Source of the DNA: Richelia sp. CSU_2_1
GTDB taxonomy: Bacteria; Cyanobacteriota; Cyanobacteriia; Cyanobacteriales; Microcoleaceae
Length of the DNA: 56,870 nt
Direction: 5' to 3'
Assembly (NCBI GenBank): GCA_012034575.1
Contig: JAAUPF010000018.1
Location: 1-56,870, forward strand
The notes below the pieces were generated by a model that was not told the origin of the DNA, did no database searches, and saw only the letters and a list, made by a program, of their open reading frames with translations. The stretch's first letter is position 1; each line of letters opens with the position of its first letter. Below are positions 36,263-43,975 of this stretch, one piece after another. The position numbers and the translations under genes were made by a program.

Positions 36263-36333
36263 GTAGGGGTAGTGCCCCCATGCCTACCCCTACCTATCGG
36301 GGCGCGCACGGGGGCACCGCCCCTACGGGAATT
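36263..36333. repeat. Dispersed palindromic repeat (GTAGGGGTAGTGCCCCC type)
   Basis: Two inverted, G/C-rich halves: 'gtaggggtagtgccccc' at 36263 and 'gggggcaccgcccctac' at 36309. A related element is at 45763-45795. Such elements are spread in many filamentous cyanobacterial genomes. Confidence 0.6.
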
Positions 36334-36372
36334 ACACAAATGATTTAGGTTTGCTATACCAATTTAAAGATA

Positions 36373-37419
36373 ATGAAATTTGCCAATAAAGTACATCGAT
36401 TTTTAATTCGAGTGCCTAGCCCCATGTATCTTGGCATTGCTACTTTGATTTTCGCGGCTTCTAATTCTGTTACTCGAAAAATCGTTGAAATCGGGGAATC
36501 TCATGCGATCGATGGCAGAAATCCTATCTCACTTTGCAATGTTTTATTTGTGGGTAATATCTGTGCTTTGGGGTTAATGAGTCTAATTTTTTATCGAGAC
36601 TGGCAACCGCATACTCTGAAAGCTCTGACTCGCAAAGATTGGATGAGTTTAACCATTACAGGTATTTTATCGGGGGCGATCGCTCCTGCGTTAATTTTTA
36701 CAGCCCTGGGACAGACAAATATTACCAATATCGTTTTAATCGGGCGGATCGAACCAATTTTAACCCTTGTATTGGGTGTTTGGCTGTTGGGTTCGCGGGT
36801 CGATTTTTGGGCAAGTGCAGGTTCTCTGATTTCCTTGGCTGGGGTGATAGTAACTGCTTTTTTAGGGAGTTCCGGGCAGACGATGGCGATGGCTGGATTT
36901 CACATTGGAATAGGAGAAATTTTTGTGGCGATCGCGGCTATCATTGGTGCCATTGCGACCGTTATTGGTAAACTGCAATTACAATCGATTCCCTTGGGAA
37001 TTTTTACGATTTATCGCAATATTCTGGGGACGGTAATTTTTTTCCTATTGGCTAATCTCCTTTACGGGCAAAACCATTTTGCCGAAGTGTTATCTCCTTT
37101 TCTTTGGCGATGGATGATAGTCTATGCGGCGGTTATTGTCGTCACGGGTCAATTATGTTGGTTAGCGGGTTTAAAAAATGCAACTTCCACGGAACTCAAT
37201 TTAGCCAGTTTATTCAACCCAATTGCAGCTATAATAATGGGATATTTAATTTTAGGGGAAGCTCCTACTTTAGCCCAATACTTAGGGGGAAGTTTATTGT
37301 CGATCGGAATTATCTTGGGTTTTGTTGGCAACCTACATCAGGCCAAAATAAATCGACAATTAGTTAACCCCAGTCCTGGCGAGGCAATGGAAATGACGAT
37401 CGGTTTTCGGGGACTTTAA
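36373..37419 (+). CDS. EamA/DMT superfamily transporter
   Basis: 348 residues, ten membrane segments in two five-helix EamA repeats (about 20-165 and 180-325). The second-half motif LNLASLFNPIAAIIMGYLILGE is typical. The substrate is unknown (metabolite efflux). The start carries a longer N-terminus (MKFANKVHRFLIRVPSPM) than usual. The gene ends 10 bases before the second copy of the 214-bp repeat. Confidence 0.88.
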   Translation: MKFANKVHRFLIRVPSPMYLGIATLIFAASNSVTRKIVEIGESHAIDGRNPISLCNVLFVGNICALGLMSLIFYRDWQPHTLKALTRKDWMSLTITGILSGAIAPALIFTALGQTNITNIVLIGRIEPILTLVLGVWLLGSRVDFWASAGSLISLAGVIVTAFLGSSGQTMAMAGFHIGIGEIFVAIAAIIGAIATVIGKLQLQSIPLGIFTIYRNILGTVIFFLLANLLYGQNHFAEVLSPFLWRWMIVYAAVIVVTGQLCWLAGLKNATSTELNLASLFNPIAAIIMGYLILGEAPTLAQYLGGSLLSIGIILGFVGNLHQAKINRQLVNPSPGEAMEMTIGFRGL

Positions 37420-37428
37420 TGTTACAAT

Positions 37429-37642
37429 ATCGATTAGATGGAGATAATGTTATTTGGTTTTGGGTTGGCTCACAGGCAGAGTATGATAGATTACTATCTC
37501 GGTTGTAGAAGTAAAAATGATGCAAGAAGCAATATTCATTCCATTTTTTGCAACAGTGTTTCTAACACTCCTAGTCTGGGTGTATATGTACATCCGCCGC
37601 ATCAGTTTCATCACCAGTAGAAAGCTCAGTCAAAAAGATCTT
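37429..37642 (+). repeat. Direct repeat copy 2 (214 bp)
   Basis: Matches 29802-30015 with about five differences. The 45-base block 37668-37712 matches 30413-30457 with one difference. Between the two blocks only 25 bases remain, against 397 in copy 1. Confidence 0.93.
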
Positions 37643-37792
37643 ACGCTTGCTCTTTTAGTTTCTGCCATTATTGTTATCCGAAGAATGCGATATTTGTCAA
37701 GGTCGATCGAACCGCCCCTTGAATATTTCGATCGCTTGCCAAATATTTGCACGATCGCCGATCGCGATGTTATGACTGTTTCATTGTTGTAA
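37517..37792 (+). pseudogene. Truncated MAPEG gene (second copy)
   Basis: The first 42 codons equal those of the MAPEG gene at 29890 (MMQEAIF..., ending SRKLSQKDL) with two or three changes. After codon 42 the frame runs into unrelated sequence (LALLVSAIIVIRRMR) and stops at 37792. The three C-terminal membrane helices are missing, so the product is unlikely to work. The bases before it (37429-37509) repeat the RelE-like toxin tail without a start. Confidence 0.85.
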
Positions 37793-37802
37793 CTCAGTTT
37801 AT

Positions 37803-38218
37803 ATGCGATCGATCTTCTTAACTCTAGTTCTTGTTTGTTTCGCCACCCCTGCTGTTGCCGCAACCTGCGAGGAAAGCTTTCAAAAAAGGGAGACTTTTTT
37901 AATGGAACAGCTTTTGCTGCGCGGGTTCAGGTTGAAGAGTTAACCGTGGAAAAAGCATTTTCCCAACTGCGACTCATTTTAGCTCGCGAGGGCATCAAAA
38001 CTGTCAGTACCGATGTGAGTGCAGGTGTCATGAAAGCTGAAAATCCTGCTACAGCATTTCAGCGCGCTTTGCCGATCGATGTTTTTGCTTCAACGGAAGG
38101 CAATCTATTAAATGTTGAAATGATTTTTACCCTTCCGAGTGGCGTAACTGCAAGTAGGGATACCGTTAAAGGATATTTGTGCGGTGCATTAAATCAATTG
38201 TTGCCCAAAAGTAAGTAG
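37803..38218 (+). pseudogene. Secreted conserved protein with a -1 frameshift in an A6 run
   Basis: From ATG 37803 a clean signal peptide is read (MRSIFLTLVLVCFATPAVAA, then TCEESFQK), and the frame stops 46 codons later. The rest of the protein, from GTAFAARVQVEELTVEKAF to NQLLPKSK at 38218, is in the -1 frame. Adding one A in the run 37882-37887 joins both into a 138-residue secreted protein. The domain is not one I recognise; single Cys residues lie at both ends (TCEES, YLCGAL). Either a recent frameshift, a sequencing error, or slippage at the A-run; the intact downstream frame argues that any loss is recent. Confidence 0.75.
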
Positions 38219-38296
38219 AAGGAAGAAGGAAGAAGGAAGAAGGAGGAAGGAAGAAGGAAGAAGGAAGAAGGAAGAAGGAAGAAGGAAGAAGGAAGC
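38219..38296. repeat. Heptamer array GGAAGAA (about 10 copies)
   Basis: A purine-only run built of AAGGAAGA units, with one GAGGAAG variant near 38241. It begins two bases after the stop of the preceding gene. The 7-base period matches the other arrays in the window, although the unit is different. Confidence 0.88.
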
Positions 38297-38463
38297 TTTT
38301 TAGGAGTCCCGATCTTTTTTGAATTAGCTGGACTTACTTACCACTAATTTTAACGAGCGATCGCCCTTAAATTAAGTGCGATCGCCCTTTGAATCTTTCC
38401 CATTAGTTATTCTAGTTTCGATACTTGCTATAATAGAAGCGAATATTAACCCAAATACGACTC

Positions 38464-38739
38464 ATGTTCGAGACTATCGAAGGCATTTATCAGAACGGAC
38501 AGATTCAATTAGCCTCGCTACCGCAAGATGTGAGCGATCGCTCCCAAGTTCTAGTTACATTTGTCGATTCGAGTAAAATCGATCCAACTAAACTGCGCGA
38601 ATTAATCGAACGATTGGAAACAATTGCAGGTATTCAGCAAGGTTTTGAGGAACTCAACACCGGACTTACTCGCCCGATCGAAAATTTTATTGGAGAAATG
38701 CAGCAGAAAACAGTATGCAAGAAATTTGGACAAAAATAG
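38464..38739 (+). CDS. Antitoxin-like protein (DUF104-type N-terminus)
   Basis: 91 residues. The N-terminus MFETIEGIYQNGQIQLASLP ... SQVLVTFV is the short beta fold of AF2212/DUF104-type antitoxins. A helical tail follows (LRELIERLETIAGIQQGFEEL). No toxin gene follows; instead a SMI1/KNR4 gene overlaps by 25 bases in another frame. The last 12 residues (QKTVCKKFGQK) look non-conserved, suggesting a changed 3' end. The region upstream (38350-38440) is related to that upstream of the antitoxin at 29433. Confidence 0.68.
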   Translation: MFETIEGIYQNGQIQLASLPQDVSDRSQVLVTFVDSSKIDPTKLRELIERLETIAGIQQGFEELNTGLTRPIENFIGEMQQKTVCKKFGQK

Positions 38740-39314
38740 AAACTTGGCTGATAGCTAATGCTCCCAAAATTTTTGAAGTATTGCAACCAGGATCTTCTGA
38801 CGATCGCATCAGTGAATTAGAAGAATTACTCTCGATTCAACTTCCTGAAGATGTTAAGTCTTCTTATCGCATTCATAACGGACAATCAACCTATGAGTAT
38901 GGGTTGATTCATCGGCGTGAATTTCTATCTCTGGCTCGCATTAAAGAGGAGTGGAACTGTTGGAAAGAGCTTCTCGATAGCGGAACTTTTGAAACTGAAG
39001 ATGGCGAAGATATAGGAAGTGAAGCTGCACCGGGAATTTGCAATGTGTGGTGGAGTCCCAAGTGGATACCGCTGACCTATGATGGTGCTGGCAATTGTGA
39101 TTGTTTAGATTTAAATCCTGCGGTCGGTGGGACAGTCGGACAGATTGTCACAATGTGGCATGACGATCCAGAACGCAAAATTGTTGCACCGAGTTTTAGA
39201 GTTTGGTTGCAGCAGTATGCTGATAGTTTGGAATCAGGACAGTTGATTTTTTCCGAGAAATATAACTGCATCGTTAATGCAGGTGATGCGGGTCGATCGA
39301 GCTTGGAGTTTTGA
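38715..39314 (+). CDS. SMI1/KNR4 (SUKH) family protein
   Basis: 199 residues. WTKIETWLIANAPKIFEVLQPGSSDDRISELEELL ... LPEDVKSSYRIHNGQ is the family's N-terminal signature, and KWIPLTYDGAGNCDCLDLNP its core. Bacterial members are often immunity proteins against polymorphic toxins, others are general regulators (family knowledge). No toxin gene is next to it. The start overlaps the preceding gene by 25 bases in a different frame, which suggests coupled translation. Confidence 0.88.
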   Translation: MQEIWTKIETWLIANAPKIFEVLQPGSSDDRISELEELLSIQLPEDVKSSYRIHNGQSTYEYGLIHRREFLSLARIKEEWNCWKELLDSGTFETEDGEDIGSEAAPGICNVWWSPKWIPLTYDGAGNCDCLDLNPAVGGTVGQIVTMWHDDPERKIVAPSFRVWLQQYADSLESGQLIFSEKYNCIVNAGDAGRSSLEF

Positions 39315-39506
39315 GTTTTAATTGTTCTTATTTCTATTTGTTTAGCGCAAAATTAATATCAGTCGATCGGCTGTTTTTGAGCCATCTAGGAATTGAGAAT
39401 CGATCGCTCCCGATTGTGACATCGAAGACAGTTGCTGCTGGGTTAGCGAAAATCGATCGGTAAAGGTATATCATAACGTTAACCGCATCGTTTCTGTCGC
39501 AAGGAT

Positions 39507-41534
39507 ATGTTCTACTGTTCTAATCCCAGGTGCTCCCATCCTTTCAATCCCGACAATACAAAATTTTGTCAAAGTTGCGGCTCGCAAAACCTCAGCCCTT
39601 TATTTAGAAACCGCTACCGGGTAATTCGACTTTTGGGCGAGGGAGGATTTGGCAGAACCTACGAAGCCGTAGATACGGATCGCATGGACGATCCTTGCGT
39701 CATCAAGCAGTTTGTTCCGCAATTTCAAGGAACCTCAGCATTAGAAAAAGCTGCCGCTTTGTTCCAGCAAGAAGCAAAACGGCTTTACGAACTCGGCGAA
39801 CACCCTCAAATTCCGCGCTTGATTGCTTATTTTGAACAAAATAAACGGCTTTATTTAGTACAAGAGTTAATTGAGGGGCAAACTTTACTGGCAGAATTAA
39901 ACCAGCAGGGAGTTTTTAGCGAAGAAAAAATTCGGCAGTTGCTAGCTGATGTGTTGCCGGTGCTCAAATTCGTGCACGATCGCCACGTAATTCATCGAGA
40001 TATTAAACTTGAAAATATCATCCGCCGCCGCACTGCCACTAACTCATCTCTACAAACCGGAAATTCGCAGAATTCAACTTTTAGACAAACCAAAAGGGGA
40101 GAGTTAGTTCTGATCGATTTCGGAGTTTCCAAACAAGTGACGGGTTCGCTAATGAGCAAAGCAGGAACAACTGTTGGTACGGCCGGATATTCGCCGATCG
40201 AACAAATGCGGGGTCAAGTTTTCCCCGGCAGCGATTTGTACAGTTTGGGGGTAACTTGCATTCGCTTGCTAACTAAATGCTTGCCAAAAGCTGACGGTTC
40301 TGACGAACTTTACGATGCGGTAAATGGCTGCTGGATTTGGAGAGAAAAGTTGCCAGCAGGTACGCAGATCGGCAGCGAATTGGGCAAAGTTTTAGATAAA
40401 TTGACTCAAGATTATCTCAAAAATAGGTATCAGTCTGCCGGCGAAGTTATTAAAGCTTTAAATCTTTATTCTTTGCCTCCCCAACCTCCTGCTGTTAAGT
40501 CAGGGCAGCTTGCTATAAGTTCTTTGATGAATCAAGGAGGTAAACTTGCTGTTAATTCGATGGCAAAAAGCGGGCAACTAGCTGTCAATTTACCACCGAC
40601 GCCTGCGACTTTGCAAGCCAATACTAATATCCAACCTCAAAGCAAACAGATCAATAACAACTCACCTATTAATGCCAGCAACAAACCCAGTAGGTTAAAT
40701 GTCAAAAATACGTTTGATTTTGAGGTTTTTACGCTAGACAAATGTGGAAAAAAAATTAATAGTAGCAAAAGCAAAGCGCGTTTTTTTGAAGAGCTTGTCG
40801 GTCACGGCAAAGTTATGGAAATGGTAGCAGTTCCTAGCGGTAGTTGCCTCATCGGTTCTCCCAAAGATGAAGGAGACAGCGATGAAAAGCCGCAGCATGA
40901 AGTAACTTTAGCAGCTTTTTATATGGGCAAGTTTCCCGTCACTCAGGCGCAGTGGGCAGCAGTTGCAGATTTACCGGAAGTTAAAATGTTTCTCAATCCC
41001 GATCCGGCTCGTTTTAAAGGTGCAAATCGACCTGTAGAAAATGTTTCTTGGTATGAAGCGGTAGAGTTTTGTGCTAGACTTTCTCGGAAAACTGGCAAGC
41101 AATACTGTTTACCCAGCGAGGCGCAATGGGAATACGCTTGTCGGGCTAAAACTGTTACGCCTTTTCACTTTGGGGAAACGATTACTAGCGAGTTGGCAAA
41201 TTATAATGCAAATTCTGCCTACGCAGGAGGACTCGAGGGAGTTTATCGCTTTCAAACCACAGATGTCGGTATCTTTAAACCTAATGCTTTTGGACTGTAC
41301 GATTTACACGGAAATGTTTGGGAATGGTGCGCCGATTCTTGGCACAATAATTACAACGGCGCGCCCCTTGACGGGAGTATTTGGGAGTCGGGGGGCGATC
41401 GATCTATGAGACTGTTGCGCGGCGGTTCTTGGAACGATCGCCCTACGAATTGCCGCAGCGCCTGTCGCCTCCGCTATCAGCCGGATTGCAGGGCTAGTAT
41501 AGTCGGTTTTCGGGTAGTTGTTGTTGTTAGTTGA
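39507..41534 (+). CDS. Zinc-ribbon Ser/Thr kinase fused to FGE/sulfatase-modifying-factor-like domain
   Basis: 675 residues. Zinc ribbon (Cys4, Cys9, Cys21, Cys24), kinase domain about 37-310 with GEGGFGRTY, Lys67, HRDIKLEN (Asp165) and DFG (Asp204), a low-complexity linker (about 320-400), then an FGE-sulfatase/C-type-lectin fold from about 433 to the end (MVAVPSGSCLIGSP, PVTQAQWAAV, NVSWYEAVEFC, LPSEAQWEYACRA, LYDLHGNVWEW, RLLRGGSWND). No membrane segment. The final 40 residues (about 639-675, bases 41418-41531) look like a retroelement variable region, see findings. Kinase-FGE fusions are known diversified proteins in cyanobacteria. Confidence 0.92.
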   Translation: MFYCSNPRCSHPFNPDNTKFCQSCGSQNLSPLFRNRYRVIRLLGEGGFGRTYEAVDTDRMDDPCVIKQFVPQFQGTSALEKAAALFQQEAKRLYELGEHPQIPRLIAYFEQNKRLYLVQELIEGQTLLAELNQQGVFSEEKIRQLLADVLPVLKFVHDRHVIHRDIKLENIIRRRTATNSSLQTGNSQNSTFRQTKRGELVLIDFGVSKQVTGSLMSKAGTTVGTAGYSPIEQMRGQVFPGSDLYSLGVTCIRLLTKCLPKADGSDELYDAVNGCWIWREKLPAGTQIGSELGKVLDKLTQDYLKNRYQSAGEVIKALNLYSLPPQPPAVKSGQLAISSLMNQGGKLAVNSMAKSGQLAVNLPPTPATLQANTNIQPQSKQINNNSPINASNKPSRLNVKNTFDFEVFTLDKCGKKINSSKSKARFFEELVGHGKVMEMVAVPSGSCLIGSPKDEGDSDEKPQHEVTLAAFYMGKFPVTQAQWAAVADLPEVKMFLNPDPARFKGANRPVENVSWYEAVEFCARLSRKTGKQYCLPSEAQWEYACRAKTVTPFHFGETITSELANYNANSAYAGGLEGVYRFQTTDVGIFKPNAFGLYDLHGNVWEWCADSWHNNYNGAPLDGSIWESGGDRSMRLLRGGSWNDRPTNCRSACRLRYQPDCRASIVGFRVVVVVS

Positions 41535-41550
41535 GATTAGTTTTCATAGC

Positions 41551-41655
41551 GGTAAGGTGCGCAGTGCGCACCCTACATTGAGATTAGTAAGGTGCGCAGT
41601 GCGCACCCTACATTGAGATTAGTAAGGTGCGCAGTGCGCGCCCTACATTGAGATT
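41551..41655 (+). repeat. Three tandem 35-bp repeats with a perfect palindrome
   Basis: Units at 41551-41585, 41586-41620 and 41621-41655. Each holds GGTGCGCAGTGCGCACC (8-bp arms around one base), so each can form a cruciform; unit 3 has one changed base (GCGCG). They follow the kinase-FGE stop by 17 bases. The remaining 60 bases to the next gene consist of drifting 'aaatctaaaa' units. Confidence 0.92.
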
Positions 41656-41716
41656 AAGAAATCGCAAATTCCAAATCTAAAAAATCGAAAATCTAAAATC
41701 CAAAATCTAAAATCGC

Positions 41717-43189
41717 ATGACTTTCATTTCCCTTCAATATGCCCAGTTTTTATTAGTTACATTCGCAGCTTACTGGTTGATTCCGCTGCGGTGGTGGCGG
41801 CTGTCGATCGTCCTGATGGCAAGCCTGATTTTTTACTCTTCGCTGCAAGTTTGGTACATTCCCTTGCTGTTAATCGCGACTGTATTTAATTACGGCTTGG
41901 CGATGGCAATTGGGGAACCCCTGGATTGGCGGATTGCGAATGAAGCTTGGAACCGCCGCCGGTTGCTGCAACTTTGGATCGGAATTTGGCTGAATGTATT
42001 GCTGCTTTTGAGTTTTAAATACATACCTTTTTTCTTAAGTTCGATCGGCACTTTATTAAATTTACCCGTTGCTTTAGACGGCGCAGATTGGGTAAAAACT
42101 CACGTAGTTGCGCCCTTGGGATTGAGTTTCTTTTGCTTTGAGTGCATTGCTTATTTGATCGACGTGTATCGGGGCGCGCCCGCAGCTACGTCGCTGCTGA
42201 ACTTTGCTGCTTACAAACTGTTTTTTCCCAAACTAATTTCCGGCCCGATTACTCGCTATCACAACTTCATCAACCAACTCAAAACCTTAGAATTCCCAAC
42301 ACCCGATCGACTTGCCGAGGGACTTTGGGCGATCGCCTTCGGTGCCGTAAAAAAAGGTTTGTTGGCAGACAATTTAGGAATTTACGTCGATCTAAGTTTT
42401 ACCAATTTGCAGCGGGCAGGTAGCGAGGATTTGTGGCTGGCAACTTTTGCTTACGGGCTACAACTTTATCTCGATTTTAGCGCTTACGTTGACATCGCTC
42501 GCGGTACTTCTATTCTGTTAGGTTGGTACTTGCCACCTAATTTTGATTTCCCTTATTTTAGCACCAGCATAGCTGATTTTTGGCGGCGCTGGCACATGAC
42601 TTTGGGGGATTGGCTGCGGAACTATTTGTATTTTCCTTTGGGTGGTTCGCGGGTTGGTTTGTGGCGCACTTGTCTGAATTTATTTACTGTCATGTTAATT
42701 GCCGGAATTTGGCACGGGGCGGCTTGGGGATTTATTGTTTGGGGGGCTTTGCACGGTTTAGCTTTAGCGGTTCACCGACTGACGGATACAGTTTCTAAAA
42801 AATTGCGGATCGAGTTTTTGTGGGAAAATCCGATCGGTGCTTTAATCGGTTGGCTGTTAACTCAAGCTATGGTTTTTGGTAGCTGGATATTTTTCCGCCT
42901 TCCCGATTTGAAGGATTCGGGATGGGCGATTTCGCATTTGTGGGGACATACTGCTGACGTGCAGTTTGCTAATAAAGTTTATACCGAAGCTTTGGGTTTG
43001 GAAAGAGTGCAGTTGAGTTGCATGTTGGGGGCTTTAGCTGTTGCAATGCTGGCAAATTATGCACTGAGTCGGGGTTTGAAGTTGGAGTTAAATTGGCCGA
43101 TGAAGTTGGTGTTAATTCCGCTTTGTTTGTATGCAGTTTGGGTGTTGGCACCGGAGGGGGGTTTGCCTTATATTTATTTTGATTTTTAG
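41717..43189 (+). CDS. MBOAT family O-acyltransferase (AlgI-like)
   Basis: 490 residues, about ten membrane segments. Core motifs: LGLSFFCFECIAYLIDVYRG, LYLDFSAYVDIARG, FPYFSTSIADFWRRWHMTLGDWLRNYLYFPLGGSR and the catalytic-His region GIWHGAAWGFIVWGALHG. These enzymes acetylate or otherwise acylate exported polysaccharides together with a periplasmic SGNH partner, none of which is nearby. It precedes convergent polysaccharide-export genes. No unusual start. Confidence 0.92.
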   Translation: MTFISLQYAQFLLVTFAAYWLIPLRWWRLSIVLMASLIFYSSLQVWYIPLLLIATVFNYGLAMAIGEPLDWRIANEAWNRRRLLQLWIGIWLNVLLLLSFKYIPFFLSSIGTLLNLPVALDGADWVKTHVVAPLGLSFFCFECIAYLIDVYRGAPAATSLLNFAAYKLFFPKLISGPITRYHNFINQLKTLEFPTPDRLAEGLWAIAFGAVKKGLLADNLGIYVDLSFTNLQRAGSEDLWLATFAYGLQLYLDFSAYVDIARGTSILLGWYLPPNFDFPYFSTSIADFWRRWHMTLGDWLRNYLYFPLGGSRVGLWRTCLNLFTVMLIAGIWHGAAWGFIVWGALHGLALAVHRLTDTVSKKLRIEFLWENPIGALIGWLLTQAMVFGSWIFFRLPDLKDSGWAISHLWGHTADVQFANKVYTEALGLERVQLSCMLGALAVAMLANYALSRGLKLELNWPMKLVLIPLCLYAVWVLAPEGGLPYIYFDF

Positions 43190-43357
43190 AGAAACAAAAT
43201 TACCCACTCCAAAGAATTGAGAGTTAGGAGCGCGCAAAAAAACTGAACAGTACGGCACAACCTCTGTAGATAATTAACAGGATACTGAGGAAGGCAATTA
43301 TTGCACTAAAACTTGAGCATTAGCGGGGGAAGTCTCAGCCAAGGATATTGGAGGCGG

Positions 43358-43975
43358 CTACCTGCGAACGTTACTATTGAACTTTGATGGAGGTACTCGG
43401 CTCGATCGCACCTCAATCGCACCATCGCGCCTCGCACTCACAAGCACATCCGATTCATGAACATCCGGGCGGAACTTGACCGGAATATCAGCACCGTTAA
43501 TAATCGCCCCCAACAGCCGCAACCCCGACTTATTCGGGTCATCATCCTCAGACTCCAGCAGCCTATCGGCAGCTTCAGCCAGCATTCCCGACATCGTGTA
43601 ACCGGGGCGCGCCACCAAAATTATCCCGTCAGTGTAAGGTTCCAGCGTCAGCGCGTCGTTGCACTCGATCAAAGGTGGCGAATCCACCACCACAAAATCA
43701 AAGCGGTTGCGCGCATCGTCAAACAGCCTGCGCATTTCGCTCGATTCCAAAACAGCAGACGCCTGTCGCAAATAGCCCGGACTCGGCACTACATAAAGGT
43801 TTTCCACCTCCGGCACCAAACGGACGCACTCGCTGATATTCCCGTAATAGTGCAAAGGTTCCACCGCCGCCAGGGGATCTGCAGCAATTCTCAAAGATTC
43901 AACGCTAGAAGCCGATCGCAAATCTGCTTCAATTAACAAAGTCCGCTTGCCCGATCGAGCCGCAGCAATTGCCAA
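43358..43975 (-). CDS. BY-kinase, C-terminal half of a frameshifted gene
   Basis: 205 residues as an open frame (MAIAAARSGKRTLLIEADLRSAS ... FVVVDSPPLIE ... LVARPGYT). This is the CpsD/Wzc-type tyrosine-kinase ATPase domain with Walker A' (LLIEADLR) and Walker B (VVVDSPP). Its own Walker A is missing because it is in the other frame upstream. The C-terminus lacks a tyrosine cluster, common in cyanobacterial members. It should be read as the end of the 43933-45657 gene. The 3' gap to the convergent MBOAT gene holds nothing. Confidence 0.85.
   Translation of the reverse strand: MAIAAARSGKRTLLIEADLRSASSVESLRIAADPLAAVEPLHYYGNISECVRLVPEVENLYVVPSPGYLRQASAVLESSEMRRLFDDARNRFDFVVVDSPPLIECNDALTLEPYTDGIILVARPGYTMSGMLAEAADRLLESEDDDPNKSGLRLLGAIINGADIPVKFRPDVHESDVLVSARRDGAIEVRSSRVPPSKFNSNVRR

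Noticed and set aside
36263..36333. Terminator of the cupin gene
   Set aside because: G/C-rich inverted halves exist but no T-run follows, and the same element occurs elsewhere; called a dispersed repeat.
41551..41655. CRISPR array
   Set aside because: Only three direct units, adjacent without spacers; the palindrome fits a tandem repeat, not a CRISPR.
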